In this document: positions 11,973-23,127 of the stretch, piece after piece
How the letters are laid out: every line of letters starts with the position of its first letter
How positions within the stretch are numbered: the stretch's first letter is position 1
Assembly (NCBI RefSeq): GCF_000340215.1
Contig: NW_006921533.1
Coordinates: 3,708,273 to 3,772,272, forward strand
DNA length: 64,000 nucleotides
Direction of reading: 5' to 3'
Source of the DNA: Pseudocercospora fijiensis CIRAD86
Lineage: Eukaryota > Ascomycota > Dothideomycetes > Mycosphaerellales > Mycosphaerellaceae
Program-made: the position numbers and the translations under genes
Notes under the pieces: generated by a model
What the model saw: only the letters and a program-made list of their open reading frames with translations
Databases searched by the model: none
Told to the model about the DNA's origin: nothing

Positions 11973-13602
11973 ATGCCTCCCCAAAGGCCGGACCAAGACC
12001 TGGAGCGCCGAGGATCGACAAACGAGACGGAGCCGCTGCTGCAGAACGTGGCAGCAGACACAGGCTCAGAAGTCGACGAGCTCGAACTTCTCGAATTCGA
12101 AGAAAACGATGTAGAAAACCCACGAAATTGGAGCCGGACGAGAAAGATGTTGAACGTGGCCACCATCGCTTCTATGGCCATCCTATCACCTTTGGCCAGT
12201 TCCATGTTCACTCCAGGGATCGATCAAATCGCCCAAGCACTCAATACCACTGCAAACCTTGTCATTGGATGTACGACTGGCTTTGTTGTCATGCTTGGAA
12301 TCGGTCCCCTGCTCCTCGCGCCGCTCAGTGAGACGTTTGGGAGAAGACCTATGTATCTCGTGGGCTTTGGAGTGTTTACATTGTTGCAGATACCTTCGGG
12401 ATTGGCCCCGAATATAGCCACGCTGATCGCTATGAGGACGATATCCGGCTTCTTCGGCTCCGTTTCTATTGCCAATGGAGGAGGCTCTCTCGCGGATATG
12501 TTCGAACCTGGTGAGCGGGCAGGGATTTTTGGATGGTATTTACTTGGACCATTGATGGGCCCGACTTTGGGGCCGCTCTTTGGAGGGCTCATTGTGCAAA
12601 GACTTGGGTGGCGATGGATCTTCTTGATCTTGACGATTGTGTGCGCGCTGAATACGACTTCAGCATTCTTCCTCCTGAAGGAGACATATGTGAGATGCAA
12701 TCGTTATTGAAAGTTGGTTTGGTGCCTTCTGCTGACGTTTCATGCCCTATTGCTTTGCTAGGCACCAGTCATCCTTGCCAAACGAAAAGCACGGCTCGAA
12801 CGTGAACACAACACACCTGGAAAATATCGCTTCGAGGGAGAAGACTATCGTCCGCTTGTCGTCAAGCTGCGTCACTCCCTGAAAAGACCTCTACGCATCC
12901 TGATCCAACCCATCGTGATGACTATGAGCGTCTATCAAGCCATCCTCTTCGCAACAACATATTCGCTATACACAAACTTCCAGCCCATCTACCACGGCGA
13001 ATACGGCTTCAACACTGAACAAGTCGGACTAATGTATCTCGGTCCTGGTCTTGGCTTCCTGGCTTGCGTGTGGTTTATAGTCCCCAGAATCGATACGGTT
13101 TACAATCGACTGGCATCACAAAATCATGGAAAAGGTCGTCCAGAATTTCGATTGCCGTTGGCGAACATTGGTTCCGTGTTCATTCCTGTCTCGCTTTTCT
13201 GGTTTGCTTGGAGCGTGGAAAACCACACACCTTGGATTGTCTCGATCATCGCCAGTTTCTTCTATGGCGTAGGTGAGTGAACAACTTGTTTGCCTAGACA
13301 ATTGCTCGACGTGGTGCTGACTCGATCAATCACTAGGTCAAATCATCATCCTCAACTCCACGACGAATTACTACATTGATTCCTTTGAGCGGTACGCGGC
13401 TTCAGCAATCGCAGCCGGTGCTGTGTTCAGAGCAGTAGTGGGTGGCATCGTTCCACTTTTCGCGCCAATGCTATTCGAAAATGTGGGATACGGATGGGGT
13501 ATATCAGTATTCGGATTCCTGGCGTTGGCTATCGCTCCAGCACCACTGATCTTCCTCATCTATGGCGCGAAAGTGCGCGAGAGGTATTGGGTGGACATCT
13601 GA
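11973..13602 (+). CDS. MFS transporter, DHA1 (drug:H+ antiporter-1) type
   Basis: Three exons (11973-12689, 12762-13272, 13337-13602) give 497 residues. The soluble N-terminus ends in ENPRNWSRTRK, typical of fungal DHA1/polyamine-type carriers. Motif A is APLSETFGRRP between TM2 and TM3, and motif C is LLGPLMGPTLGPLFGGLI in TM5, the antiporter signature. Twelve hydrophobic spans are visible in total. Family members export drugs, polyamines or toxins at the plasma membrane; the substrate is unknown. The ATG at 11973 has a strong context (GCCACCATGC); an in-frame ATG at 11916 would add 19 residues. Introns are 72 and 64 bp. The last exon stops 174 bp before the convergent PH-domain gene. Confidence 0.9.
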
Positions 13603-13776
13603 GCATCTTGCATTTGTGAAAGCATGACGCACGGCACCTTTTCTTCCAAGCAATTTCAGCCCGGCATAAAAGAATAGCATGTCATTGCATGATCCAAAAT
13701 CAAAGCTATCCTGAAGATATGCGGAGAACCTGCGACCAAGGGCTTCTCAGGGTATAATCGTGGTGATCGTAAGGTA

Positions 13777-15057
13777 TCATGATACGTTTGCGGCGGCCTT
13801 TGCCTTGCGTTTGGCCAACAAGCTTTTCAGCGCGCCCAACCAACGTGCCAGGCTGTCCTCGTCCACGGCACAGAAGCGATAATTTCGTTCCTCGCTGATG
13901 ATCTGCATGCACGACGTCTTGCTTTTCGAGACTGCATCAATCTCCACAGCATCTATAATGCTTGCGAAGGGTAATATGAGGAGTGCTGTGTACTCTTCTT
14001 CGTTTTTGTACATGGCTAGTGCTTTGGGTCGCAGGACCATCCAGACCTTCTTCCATTGCCGCACGCCAGACTTGGATTTGAGGAGATATATCCACCCATG
14101 ATGTATTACGCGCTCGTCGTCGGTGGGATAGGTTGCCCTTTTATTCTCATCAGTGCCCAGTGCTAGCCCAGACATTTGCGAGGGATTCCTAGCTCCCATG
14201 GAAGGTCTGGCGGGTGTATTGTGCCCATAGACAGAGTTCGAAGCAGGCTGCTGTGACGCTGAACTCGTGGACGGCCGTCCTTCAGTATGGGCAAGAGAAA
14301 GGGCAGACATTCGTGCAGCAGCACCGAAGCCCGAATCCGAGAAATCAGAATATGATCCATGATCTGCGCCAGAGTAATCTACGTGTGAAGATTTACGATT
14401 GCCAAAGCCGACACTCGTCCGTTCCCGCCTTTTAGGAAGAGGTTGGCTGCGTCCGAAGGCTTCAGCATCCGACGAACTATAACCTGCTGTGCGATCATCG
14501 GCCGATGGGCTTATGTTCGTAGGTACGCTCCTCTCAAAGCCCTGGTACACGGCATTCGCACTACCTGAGCCGGCCAGAGACATTTCCTCTTCTCGCTCTT
14601 CCATACGCGCTTCCTGCCGTATCAACTCGACCCATTCTTGCGCCGCTGTGTCGGATGAGGCCTCGAGATGGAAGTTGCGGGAGGGCGAGAAGAGGGCGAA
14701 AATGGGCTTCTCTTTTCGTTTCGGATCCTTTTGGCGAGCGACGGCCGTGAGTTCGGACAGATTGACCTGATGCTTGAGCTTGGTTTCCTCTCGGTCTTTG
14801 TAGATGGACAGGAGATTGGGTCGCAGGACGAGGAACACTGGCTTCCACGTCTGCGGATGCTATCAGGGATGATACCGCGCGCAATGTCTCGGATATCGAC
14901 GCACCTTCGTCTTTCTGGTCCGCTTTAACACTTCGCCGGTCTTTATGATGCGGTCATATTCGTAGCTGCCCTGCAGGGTCACTGGCGAGAATGTGTGCCC
15001 GCTCACGTTCTTGGGTTGCGACGCTGGCGGTGGTATTGCAAGACCTGGAGTGGCCAT
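13777..15057 (-). CDS. Protein with two pleckstrin homology domains (Opy1-like architecture)
   Basis: Two exons, 15057-14905 and 14850-13777 (intron 14904-14851, 54 bp), give 408 residues. The first PH domain spans about 35-125 (KTGEVLKRTRKTKTWKPVFL, then LRPNLLSIYKD and FHLEASSDTAAQEWVELI); the splice falls inside its first strands and restores KTK|TWKPVF. A Ser-rich linker follows, then a second PH domain near the C-terminus (HHGWIYLLKSKSGVRQWKK, VLRPKALAMYKNEEEYT, final helix SLARWLGALKSLLAKRK). PH domains bind phosphoinositides, so a membrane signalling or adaptor role is likely. Two PH domains and little else is the layout of yeast Opy1, but orthology was not tested. Its upstream region is now cut by a retrotransposon 325 bp away. 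Confidence 0.82.
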
Positions 15058-15271
15058 ATTCACATGGCCGTGTGCGGCGCGCGGAGTGTGCAGAAAGAGT
15101 GGTAGAAGTACAGTATGGCGCGGCGCGTGGTGGGGAGGGAGCGATGGTCAGGAGATTGAGTTCGCTGCCGGGCCCAGCCTTGGGCCTGTCCACGCGACGC
15201 GACGCGACGCCTACTCCTGCGCATCCGCACAAAGGCGAGGCGAGTGTGGTTGGCAGACTCGAGCCTCGAGG

Positions 15272-15272
15272 G

Positions 15273-15306
<34 letters not shown>

Positions 15307-15307
15307 T
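15272..15307. repeat. Hexanucleotide repeat (CGGGGT)n
   Basis: About six tandem CGGGGT units. The G-runs could form a quadruplex on the plus strand; this is an inference from composition. Confidence 0.85.
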
Positions 15308-15377
15308 GGCCAGGCGGTGCTATGGACAGCGTGCAGTGGTGGGGCGCGCGTGGCTGGCTGGTTGGCGGTGCTGGTGC

Positions 15378-15382
15378 TGGTG
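15378..15382. repeat. Target-site duplication TGGTG, left copy
   Basis: TGGTG directly abuts the TG end of the left LTR and is repeated at 23123-23127 after the CA end of the right LTR. Five bases is the size expected for a Ty3/Gypsy integrase. The site lies in a GGTGCT repeat, so exact placement has some ambiguity. Confidence 0.85.
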
Positions 15383-15498
15383 TGTTATGAAGTTGAGATT
15401 GATGATGATTATGTAGAGGAGGAAGGCTAATTACAAAGGTAGGCCGTCGCCCCATTAGTTAGCCAGCCCCTGGACCGTTACTTCCTTGTTCCGTAATA
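15383..15498 (-). repeat. LTR of element 1 (3' LTR in coding sense)
   Basis: 116 bases aligning without gaps to 23007-23122. It differs at seven positions in total, all CA/TG to TA transitions. It begins TGTTATGAAG; its inner end reads CCGTAATA where the other copy has CCGTAACA. Only its element-facing half carries mutations (GTCAGCC to GTTAGCC, AACA to AATA). Confidence 0.93.
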
Positions 15499-15599
15499 GT
15501 CTGCCCTAAACAAAAGAAAAGGTACGCCCTCGTGCCGTTGCTCTAACTCTCTCGTTACCTAGATACTAATTATCTAGTAGGCTGTCTACTGCTTAGGCT

Positions 15600-17290
15600 A
15601 GTCTCGTTGCCTAGATACTAATTATCTAGTAGGCCGTCTACTACTTAGGCATAATTCTATTCTTATTTCTACTCGTATCTACTTAAAGGTATACTAGTAC
15701 CTTAGCCTTCCTTTCCGCAAATTCCGCTTATTTCTTATTAGCTTTAGCTTCTATAGCTACCTTCTCGCGTTCTAACTAGGCCTAGACTTACGCTCGTCGC
15801 GTTTCTTTCTTAGCTACTATCTATTAGTTAGTATATCGTTCTATAGACAGGTCGGTTATATCGGTCTATACTTCTATATAGCAGTAGAGTACCTATCCTT
15901 AGTTGCTTCTAAATTCGGCGCTAAGGTCGTCCGTAAGCTAGGTAGCCTTAGTCGTTACTACTAACAAACCTCCCTCTCTAGACTTCTATTTAGGCGCGTT
16001 TATATTACCCCTATTATTAGTAGTAGCCCTTACGTAGCTATTGTCTCTATTTTCGAGTACCTCGAAGTTAGCTAATAATACTCTAGGGTCTATAAGGTCC
16101 GCGGAGTGTTCGTCGTTAGCAACTATTTGCCTTACCTTATACTATCGCCTAACAAATGCAACTCGTATAGCCTTAGGGTCGTAACGTACTATAAACTGTC
16201 GCTAGATAAGTTTCTATAATAGCTAGTTATACTCGGACTATAGCTTCTTCGTTAAGTTCTTAACCTTCTTAGGTACTCGCTCGGTACCGTTATTAGCTAT
16301 ATTTCTCTATGTAACTAGGTCGATATTAAGTATCTCGTTCGGCGCTAGGTAGAGTATATTAACCTCGATATCTCGTATTATATCTCTCTACTCTCTAAGT
16401 ATCTTATTACGTTTGTTCTTTTTCTTAGGTAATAGTTTAGCTAGCTCCGCCCTCGAAGTCCGATCCTTAGTAGGCTAAGCCGTTAGGGCTCTAGCTAGGG
16501 CTCTCTTCTTATCCGACGACGTCGTCTCTATTATAGGCGATTCCTTTAGAGTAATAGGTATCGCCTTCTTAGCCTTCTTCGTTAGCCGAGGAGTTAGAGT
16601 TACCTCGTTTTCGTCGATAAGTCGGCTTTTACTCTTATTCTTTCTTTTCTTAGTACTAGATTTCGATAGCGTCTCCTCGTTAGCGTTAAATAGTGTAAAC
16701 GATAGATAGGCGTTAACTAGCGTAAACGATAGAACTAGTACCTTATTCTATAAGATAGGTTCCGGATTAGAGATAGTCTCGTTATTTCCCTCGTTTTTTA
16801 GAATAGGCTTGTTAGCCGGCTCGTTATCTAGGATAGGCTCTATTAACACTGCTACTATACTTCGGAATCTAGTAACTAGGTCCCTTATATCGCTATCGTC
16901 GTTAGGCTCGTTAAGATAGTCGGTAATATCGCTATTATTGTTTTCGCTATATCGATAGGCGTCGAAGCTTATATCCGAAAGGTTATCGAAGGCATAGTCG
17001 CTATCGTTACCGAAGTTAGCGTTAGCGACGTTGCTTAAGGCAGTATCGTTAGCTAGAGTAGTATCGCTAGTCTCGACATTTTTACTAAAAAGGTCGGTAT
17101 TAGTCTCGCTAGCCTCGGGCGCGATAAGATCGTTAGGTAGAGTCGTATTGTATATATTAGGTATATTGCAGGGTATCGGTAGCGTTTCCTACCTTATATC
17201 GTATTCTATTACTTTACGCCGCTAGAAACGGTATCGAATATCGTAATTAAGCTCTCGTATTTAGTAGTATACTCGCGGAAAGTTGTTATT
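15600..17290 (-). pseudogene. Extra open frame (ORF3) downstream of pol in element 1
   Basis: Reading the minus strand from about 17290 down to about 15600 gives one consistent frame of roughly 560 codons lying after the chromodomain. From 17140 to 16751 it is open for 130 codons. Below that, every stop I met was TAG or TAA, explicable as RIP-changed TGG, CAG or CAA; I saw no TGA. The product would have an acidic Asn/Asp/Ser-rich first third, a basic patch (KKRKNKSKSR), a more globular middle, and a charged helical C-terminal stretch like a coiled coil (AQLEREKVAIEAKANKK). Starts are lost because ATG has become ATA. I do not recognise the family, and the function is unknown. Canonical fungal chromoviruses end at the chromodomain, so this is unusual. 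Boundaries are approximate. Confidence 0.65.
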
Positions 17291-17499
17291 ATAGTAAAGT
17301 TACTATAGCGAAGTTATTATTAAAATAAAGTAAACTTAGTATACGCGCAAGCTTAGTATACGCGCTCCTACCTATTATAGAAGTAACGCGAGCTACGTAG
17401 AAGCTACGCGATTTCGTTATTAGAGGAAATATATATAAGATAAGTCTATTATATAATACTCTATTACTATTCTAATAGTAGCGACGATCGTAGGCCTTT

Positions 17500-20400
17500 A
17501 CTATTGTTAGTAGAATACCTTCTATTCGTACCTACTTATTAGCTCTAGCGCCTACGTTCTTCTATCTAACTAGATATTCTATAACTTCCTTCCTATATCG
17601 CCCGACTCGTCGTACTCGTCGATTCCGTAATACTTCTATCTCCGGCGGGGCGTCGCCTTATTCGATATATATTCTTAAAGGTTGCCTCGTTGCCCGCTTA
17701 TATAGATTATCGGTATTAGGATACGGCTCGAGTTTTGTAATCGAAACTACCGGATAAATCTTCTAAGTCTTTAGTAGGTCGATTTAGTAGGCTAGTCCGG
17801 TACTTATAACCTTCGTTACCTTATATAGCCCGATCCTTAGAGGCGTAAGCTTTCAGTTACTAACTCCTAGGATAGCGTAATTCTTAAGCCGTAAATAGAC
17901 TATATCGCCTACTACTAGCTTCTAGGCAATATACTAAGAGTCGTAGCGTTGCTTTATAGCTGCCTATATATAGGCGATATTATTCTCTACTTTAGCTCGG
18001 TAGATATCCCGTTCCTTTACTAGGTCTAACTCGCTAGTAGTTACTATTTAGGCTAGTTCTCTAGGGTTAAAACCTATTAACACCTAGTTTGGTAATATAC
18101 TAGTTAAGGCGTTAACTAAATTGTTAAGAACTAGCTATATATACGGCGTTACGTATTCTAATTCTAGATCTCTATTAGGATATTAGGTAAGGAAGTATCG
18201 TAGGGCAATCTCGACGGTCTAGTTCGTTCTCTTAGACTAGCTATTAGTCGTTATTAGAAGCTTAACGTTTATTTGCTTAAAAATAGCCTTCTATATCTCA
18301 GACGTAAACTTTAGGTCTCTATCGGAGATAATTACGGTCGGTAGGCCCTAATTGCATCGGAATAGCTCGTCGAGTAAGCAGTTAGCCTAAGCCTCCGCTA
18401 AGTACGTATCGTTACTAGTAATTAGGAGTACCTACTTTGTAAATTTATCCGTTGCTATAAGTACGGCGTTAGTTTCCTAAGCGGAAAGAGATACTATAAA
18501 GTTAATTATAATCGTATAGAAGGGTACTAGTAGGGATAGTATAGGATTTAAGGACCTATACGGCTTGTATCGCTTAGTCTGTAACTCTAAGCAGTCCTAA
18601 TAGTAACTTAGATACTTTTTTAGTCTCTTAGCTAGTTTCCGGATATAGTACTAGTTATTTATATAGGTATAGGTACGATAAAAGCCGATATAGTATTAGT
18701 TATCGTATATACTGCTAAAAATGTTACCCTCTAATACCTTTAGGATACACAATCGTCGGTCGCCTAAATAGGGCTTATCGAGCTATACTAGGCCTTCGTT
18801 ATCGACTAAGAAGCTAGTAGAGCCTAGTTCCGCGTTCTATACTATTGCTTTAATATTGCTCTAGTATTTATCTTCCTTATATGCTTCGATAAGCTATTAC
18901 TTAAATGCGTCGTCTATTTCTAGCATTATTACTCTATATACTAGTTCCTCGAATACGTCGCCCTCCGGAAGATAGTTATTTATCGTTTCTAGGCGCGATA
19001 AGGCGTCCGGTACGATATGTTCTTGCCCTAGCTTATAGACTACCTTTAGTAGGAAAAGGGAAAGATATTGCGACGATCTCGTTAGTCGGTTATTAAGCTT
19101 ATTAACTAATAAGGAAGTTAAGGTAGTCTAGCTTACGATTCCTAGCGTTGCCGTATAATCCGTAAGTATAGTTACTACTAACTCGTATACCTCGACTATC
19201 TATCGTATGCGTTTAATCGTTTATACTAGGTAGGCGACCTCTAATTTAGTTAGCTAGTACCGTCGCTCCGTACTAGAAAGAGTTTTTAATAAAAACAAAA
19301 TTAGTTATATCTTTATCCTACCGGGGTTTTTAGTAATAGCGTCGCCCTCGACGTAGGCTACTATTACGCCGAAGCCTCGTTTCTTAGATGCGTCGATATA
19401 GATATATAGCGGCTAGTTTCTTACGAAATAATAGAGCATCGTTAGCTTAGTAAAGGCCTCTTATAGGGCTTAGAACGCAGCTAGGCGTTCCTCTGTTTCC
19501 TTAATTAGCGTTATTACTATATAATATCGACGTACTTAGCCGGCTATAGGCGCTCCCTTAAGCCTCTCTATCTTTATCTTCTAAAGCGGTTCCGCTAGTT
19601 AAGCGTAGTACTTAATATACGTCCTTAGCTATCTAGTTAGTCTAAGATAGTACTCTAGGTCCTTTAGCGTTCGTAGGAACTTAAGCTTAGTAATAGCTGC
19701 TAGTTTGTCGGCCGGTATCGTAGTACCTAAGGCGTCGACTCGTTACCCTAGTAGCTAGATCGATAGGTATCCGATAAAAGCCTTTTCGGGTACTATAGTA
19801 AGCTAGTATCGGTTTAAGGTATCGAATACCTTATCGAGATAGTATAGATATTCCTCTAGCGTCTTGCTATAAATAACGATATTGTTAATAAAAGCCTTAG
19901 CGAATCTATTAAGTCCTTCTATTCGTAGGATCCTATCGATCTATCGCTATACGTAGAGCAGCGCGTTCTTATAGCCTATTACGGCGACGTTATATATTTC
20001 CTAGCCTCTATAGGAGACTATAGATAGCTTATATCGGTCTTCCGCTTTTACTAACTATTAGTAGAAGAAGGACTTTATATCGATCGTAGAGATATATTTA
20101 GCGTCTTAGATAGCAGCTAAAACGTCGCCCTATAGTAGTATCGGGTAGGCGTCCGTTATCGTAATATAGTTAAGTCTATAGATATCGACAACCGCTCTGC
20201 CTTTACGGCTGTTCTTTAATTCCTTCTAGACTACGAACGTAGGGAACCTAAAAGATATTAGTTCCTTCGTCTAGGATATCCGTCCTTAGTCGTATAGCTT
20301 GTCGTAAACGCCGTCGATAATCTCTCGTTCCTTTAGGCCTATAGGATATACCTTATACGCTAATTTAGCGCTAGCAGCCTTCTAGTCGCTAACTAAAGGG

Positions 20401-20830
20401 ATAGTTATTTAGTCCTCTTTAGGAACCTTCGCAAAACAGCTATTATCGATAAATAGCTACTTATGTTTCTCTAGTAAGGCGTTGTATTTAGCCCTCGTTT
20501 CGTCGTCGCTATATAGTATAGCGCCTATTAGGCCTAGGCCCTAGCTTTTCCTTCGCTCCCGGTTGCGCTAGCGGTAGCGACTCGTCGTCTTCCTCTCGCT
20601 CGATAGTTACTATAAAGTATAGTAACACTCGGGCTCGTCCCTTCTAAGTAATATTTATCGATACTACGGTACTATTTAGGAAATATATCTGTCTATTAGC
20701 GAAAGATAGTACTAACTTTTCCTTCTCTATTAGGCGCGTTCCTAATAGTACTCTAGCCGGTAGCTTGTCGATTAAATATACTCTTATTAATATCGTAACC
20801 CTATTATTAAAAACTATATTAATAGGCATC
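17500..20830 (-). pseudogene. Element 1 pol remnant: protease, RT, RNase H, integrase, chromodomain
   Basis: Going down the minus strand: a protease C-terminal segment at 20829-20644 (LPARVLLGTRLIEKEKLVLSF); RT around 20.4-19.7 kb, where the catalytic box reads FINNIVIYSKT instead of the family's FIDDIVIYS; RNase H about 19.5-19.2 kb; integrase about 18.9-17.8 kb with INFIVSLS in place of the expected IDFIVSLP, then ISDRDLKF; and a chromodomain at about 17.65-17.5 kb (EIEVLRNRR, later EYLVR*KN). The Asp-to-Asn changes are GAC-to-AAC, as RIP predicts. Many frames are interrupted by TAG/TAA. Chromodomains direct integration to marked chromatin, yet this copy sits in a promoter. Domain limits are rough. 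Confidence 0.8.
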
Positions 20831-20899
20831 TTATTAGACAGGCTCGTAATCTTGTTACCTACTCCTCGGATCCGCTAGGAACGCGTTGCCTTTAGTAGA

Positions 20900-22900
20900 A
20901 CTCTATTAGGGTATCGCTACTATACTAGTATTCGATTTATAAGGGTAATTAGGTTACCGCTATCTAGGTATATCTCTATTTCTATATTATTTATTTAAGC
21001 TAAAACTGTCGCGTATCTAGTAGTTATGCCTATTAGCTTATTAGATCTAGTAGCTACTAGGATTTTTGTCCCTATCCTTTGCGGTATTCTGTCCGTAAAT
21101 ACGAATAGAGCCGGTTAGACGTCTTAAACTCCTAATAGTATATAGTACAGATATACTTAGGTTCTAGACTTAGGTATCCTATATCAAAGATATCTACTAC
21201 GTTAGCGTCCGTATTAGTATCGTCGTCGCCTTCTTTATTAAATAAGTACTCGTTAGAGTCGACGTAGTTAGTATCCTATTCCTTGCCCTCTAATTATTCT
21301 AGCTCGTCGTCTACCTAGTAAGAGTCTTACTTCTTGCGCTAAGCAAAGGGCTTTATAGGCTACGGCTTAGCCTTATCGAAGGTCTTCTTAGCGCCCTTTA
21401 ACTACGACTTGTCGCTTGCTAATTCGTAATAGTCTTAAGGCTTCTAATAGCGTTAGTCGCTTCGACCTTAGTCGCGGCGAGGCAGCGGCTATAAGGAACG
21501 TATAGTATTAGTCTAAGGCTTCTTAGAGCCTTCCTATCGATCCGTCTATTAACAGCTTAGTCGGAAGTCCTAGTCTCGATTACGCTATAGTTGCTTACCC
21601 GCTAAGCGGATAGGGAATAGTCTTAATAAAGAACTAGTAATAGTAGTTATATTACGGCGGTTTAGTCGTTATACTAGTTTAATCTACGCCGGTTACTCCT
21701 CCTTAAGCCTCTATCTAAATAATACGATCGTGTCCTCTTCTCTTAGTAGCCGAATGCTACGTCGTAGCTCTATATCGATACTATTCTATATATACGTTAG
21801 CTACTAGCTCTTATTAACTAGGCCGGCGTTGCGTATATAGCATATTACCTCGCTAAGGTAGGCATCTATACTGCGTCGGCTGCCTACGTCTAATAACGTA
21901 TATTTAAGCCGCGTTAGCTCGTTTAGCGACTTAGATAGTAGCGTCTAGAAGTTCTTTTATAGCGTCGTAAACTAATAGTCTAGACCTAGTACGTAGCGAA
22001 GGCCCTGTTTCGCTAGGTTATTAAGCGTATTAGTATACTAGGTTAAGGCCGTTCCTCGTAGTAGTATAGCCTATAGGGATTCTAGACTTAACTCGATCGT
22101 TACTACGATATGCTATAATATCCTTAAGTCGTTTAATAAAGATATTAATATCTCGGAAGAAGGTATCGAATCCTACGATACTCGGGTCGTCGTCTCCTTT
22201 CGGTAGGTCTAGCTAGAAGAAACTAATTTCCTAGTCCTATATTCGGTCTAGGTTACTAGCCTCGTTAAAGATAGGCATACTATTTCTATTTCTATTCCCT
22301 ATACTAGCTCCCGGCGCCTAGCTTGCTAGTACTTATACTACTGCCGCCTAAATAGCGGCTATTATTTCCGTAGAAATAGCCTCTCCTTGTTCCGCTATAG
22401 TAGGAGGCTAGACGCTCGTTACTTATATAGTTACTATTATAAGTTAAGCTATCGACATAGTCGAAGGTTATATACTTATAGTAGAGGTCGCTATTATTAT
22501 TATTATATTAGGCGATTGCCGTAGAGGCTGTTAAGGCTGTTATAATCTAGAGGCAGCTGCCCTTAGCTTAGAAGGTAACTTCCCCTTTATAGGTAAGTAC
22601 CTTCTAGACCTACTTACTATAGTAGTCGCTAATAGTAAATTTAGCTTATACCTTCTTTTATAGAACTATAGGAACGAGTTCTATATAGGTTGTCGGTATA
22701 CCGGTAAGTCGAGCTACTTAGGGGGATAGGTCTCTATTGCCTAAAAGTCCTATAAAAAGCGTTCTAAATAAGATCTAATCTTTATATTAGTAATCTAGTT
22801 AGTTCGCGTATATATAGCAAAAGCGCGGTCGTCGTCTATAGGGTTTATATAGACACGCGTTCCGTATACACAGTCGCAAAGAAGTAGTAGAGGGAAGTAG
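20900..22900 (-). pseudogene. Element 1 gag remnant
   Basis: The region between the primer-binding site and protease on the minus strand. Near 21.4 kb a frame reads like a retroviral zinc knuckle in which the Cys/His positions have become Tyr, Trp or Arg, followed by a Lys/Pro-rich tail and an acidic linker leading to protease. I could not follow a single unbroken frame through the N-terminal part, which includes Ala/Ile/Thr-rich low complexity around 22.3-22.6 kb. The assignment rests mainly on position. Confidence 0.5.
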
Positions 22901-22986
22901 TTAGGCTCTTAGTCGGATTAGCCCTAATCTAGTAGTTGCCTCGTTCTAGTAGTATCTCGAATAACTCCTAGTAGTACGAGGGTTTA

Positions 22987-23004
22987 GTGCGAGCGAAGCT
23001 ACCA
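22987..23004 (-). other. Primer-binding site of element 1
   Basis: Two bases inside the 5' LTR, the minus strand reads TGGTAGCTTCGCTCGCAC. TGG is the complement of a tRNA CCA end, and the position matches a Ty3/Gypsy PBS. The first seven or so bases fit an initiator-Met-type 3' end as I remember it, but the rest does not clearly, so the primer tRNA is not assigned. Confidence 0.6.
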
Positions 23005-23006
23005 AT

Positions 23007-23122
23007 TGTTATAAAGTTAAGATTGATAATAATTATATAGAGGAGGAAGGCTAATTACAAAGGTAGGCCGTCGCCCCATTAGTCAGCCAGCCCCTGGACC
23101 GTTACTTCCTTGTTCCGTAACA
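23007..23122 (-). repeat. LTR of element 1 (5' LTR in coding sense)
   Basis: 116 bases, TG...CA ends, partner of 15383-15498. Its element-facing half (left end here) carries five G-to-A changes in TG contexts relative to the other copy (for example ATGAAG to ATAAAG and TATGTAG to TATATAG), while its outer half is unmutated. Confidence 0.93.
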
Positions 23123-23127
23123 TGGTG
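23123..23127. repeat. Target-site duplication TGGTG, right copy
   Basis: Follows the CA end of the right LTR and is identical to 15378-15382. The GGTGCT repeat continues to about 23144. Confidence 0.85.

Larger units (their letters stand above)
15058..15382. promoter_or_regulatory. Remaining left part of the PH-gene/EFL1 divergent promoter
   Basis: 325 bases between the PH-gene start and the retrotransposon. Very G-rich on the plus strand with simple repeats. Before the insertion this continued directly into 23128-23225, so the whole divergent intergenic region was about 420 bp. The bidirectional promoter role is inferred from gene orientation. Confidence 0.5.
15383..23122 (-). mobile_element. 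Complete RIP-mutated Ty3/Gypsy chromovirus (element 1)
   Basis: 7,740 bases bounded by 116-bp LTRs and a 5-bp target duplication. Coding runs on the minus strand, so the 5' LTR is at 23007-23122. Read that way the order is gag with a degenerate zinc knuckle, protease, reverse transcriptase, RNase H, integrase and chromodomain, which places it in the chromoviruses. Then comes an additional open frame before the 3' LTR. Between the LTRs CA and TG are scarce and TA abundant while CG is common, the mark of CpA-directed RIP. Almost every reading frame is broken by TAG/TAA, and RT and integrase active-site Asp codons are changed, so the copy is dead. The uniform composition suggests inactivation soon after insertion. 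Confidence 0.93.

Noticed and set aside
18905..19096. Short plus-strand frames inside element 1 (also 17031-17225)
   Set aside because: They are shadows: the element's domains are all on the minus strand and these frames resemble nothing.
15383..23122. Reading element 1 and element 2 as two copies of the same family
   Set aside because: RT box contexts (FINNIVIYSKT versus YLDNILVY) and Gag regions differ, and element 2 has no counterpart of ORF3 visible in the window.
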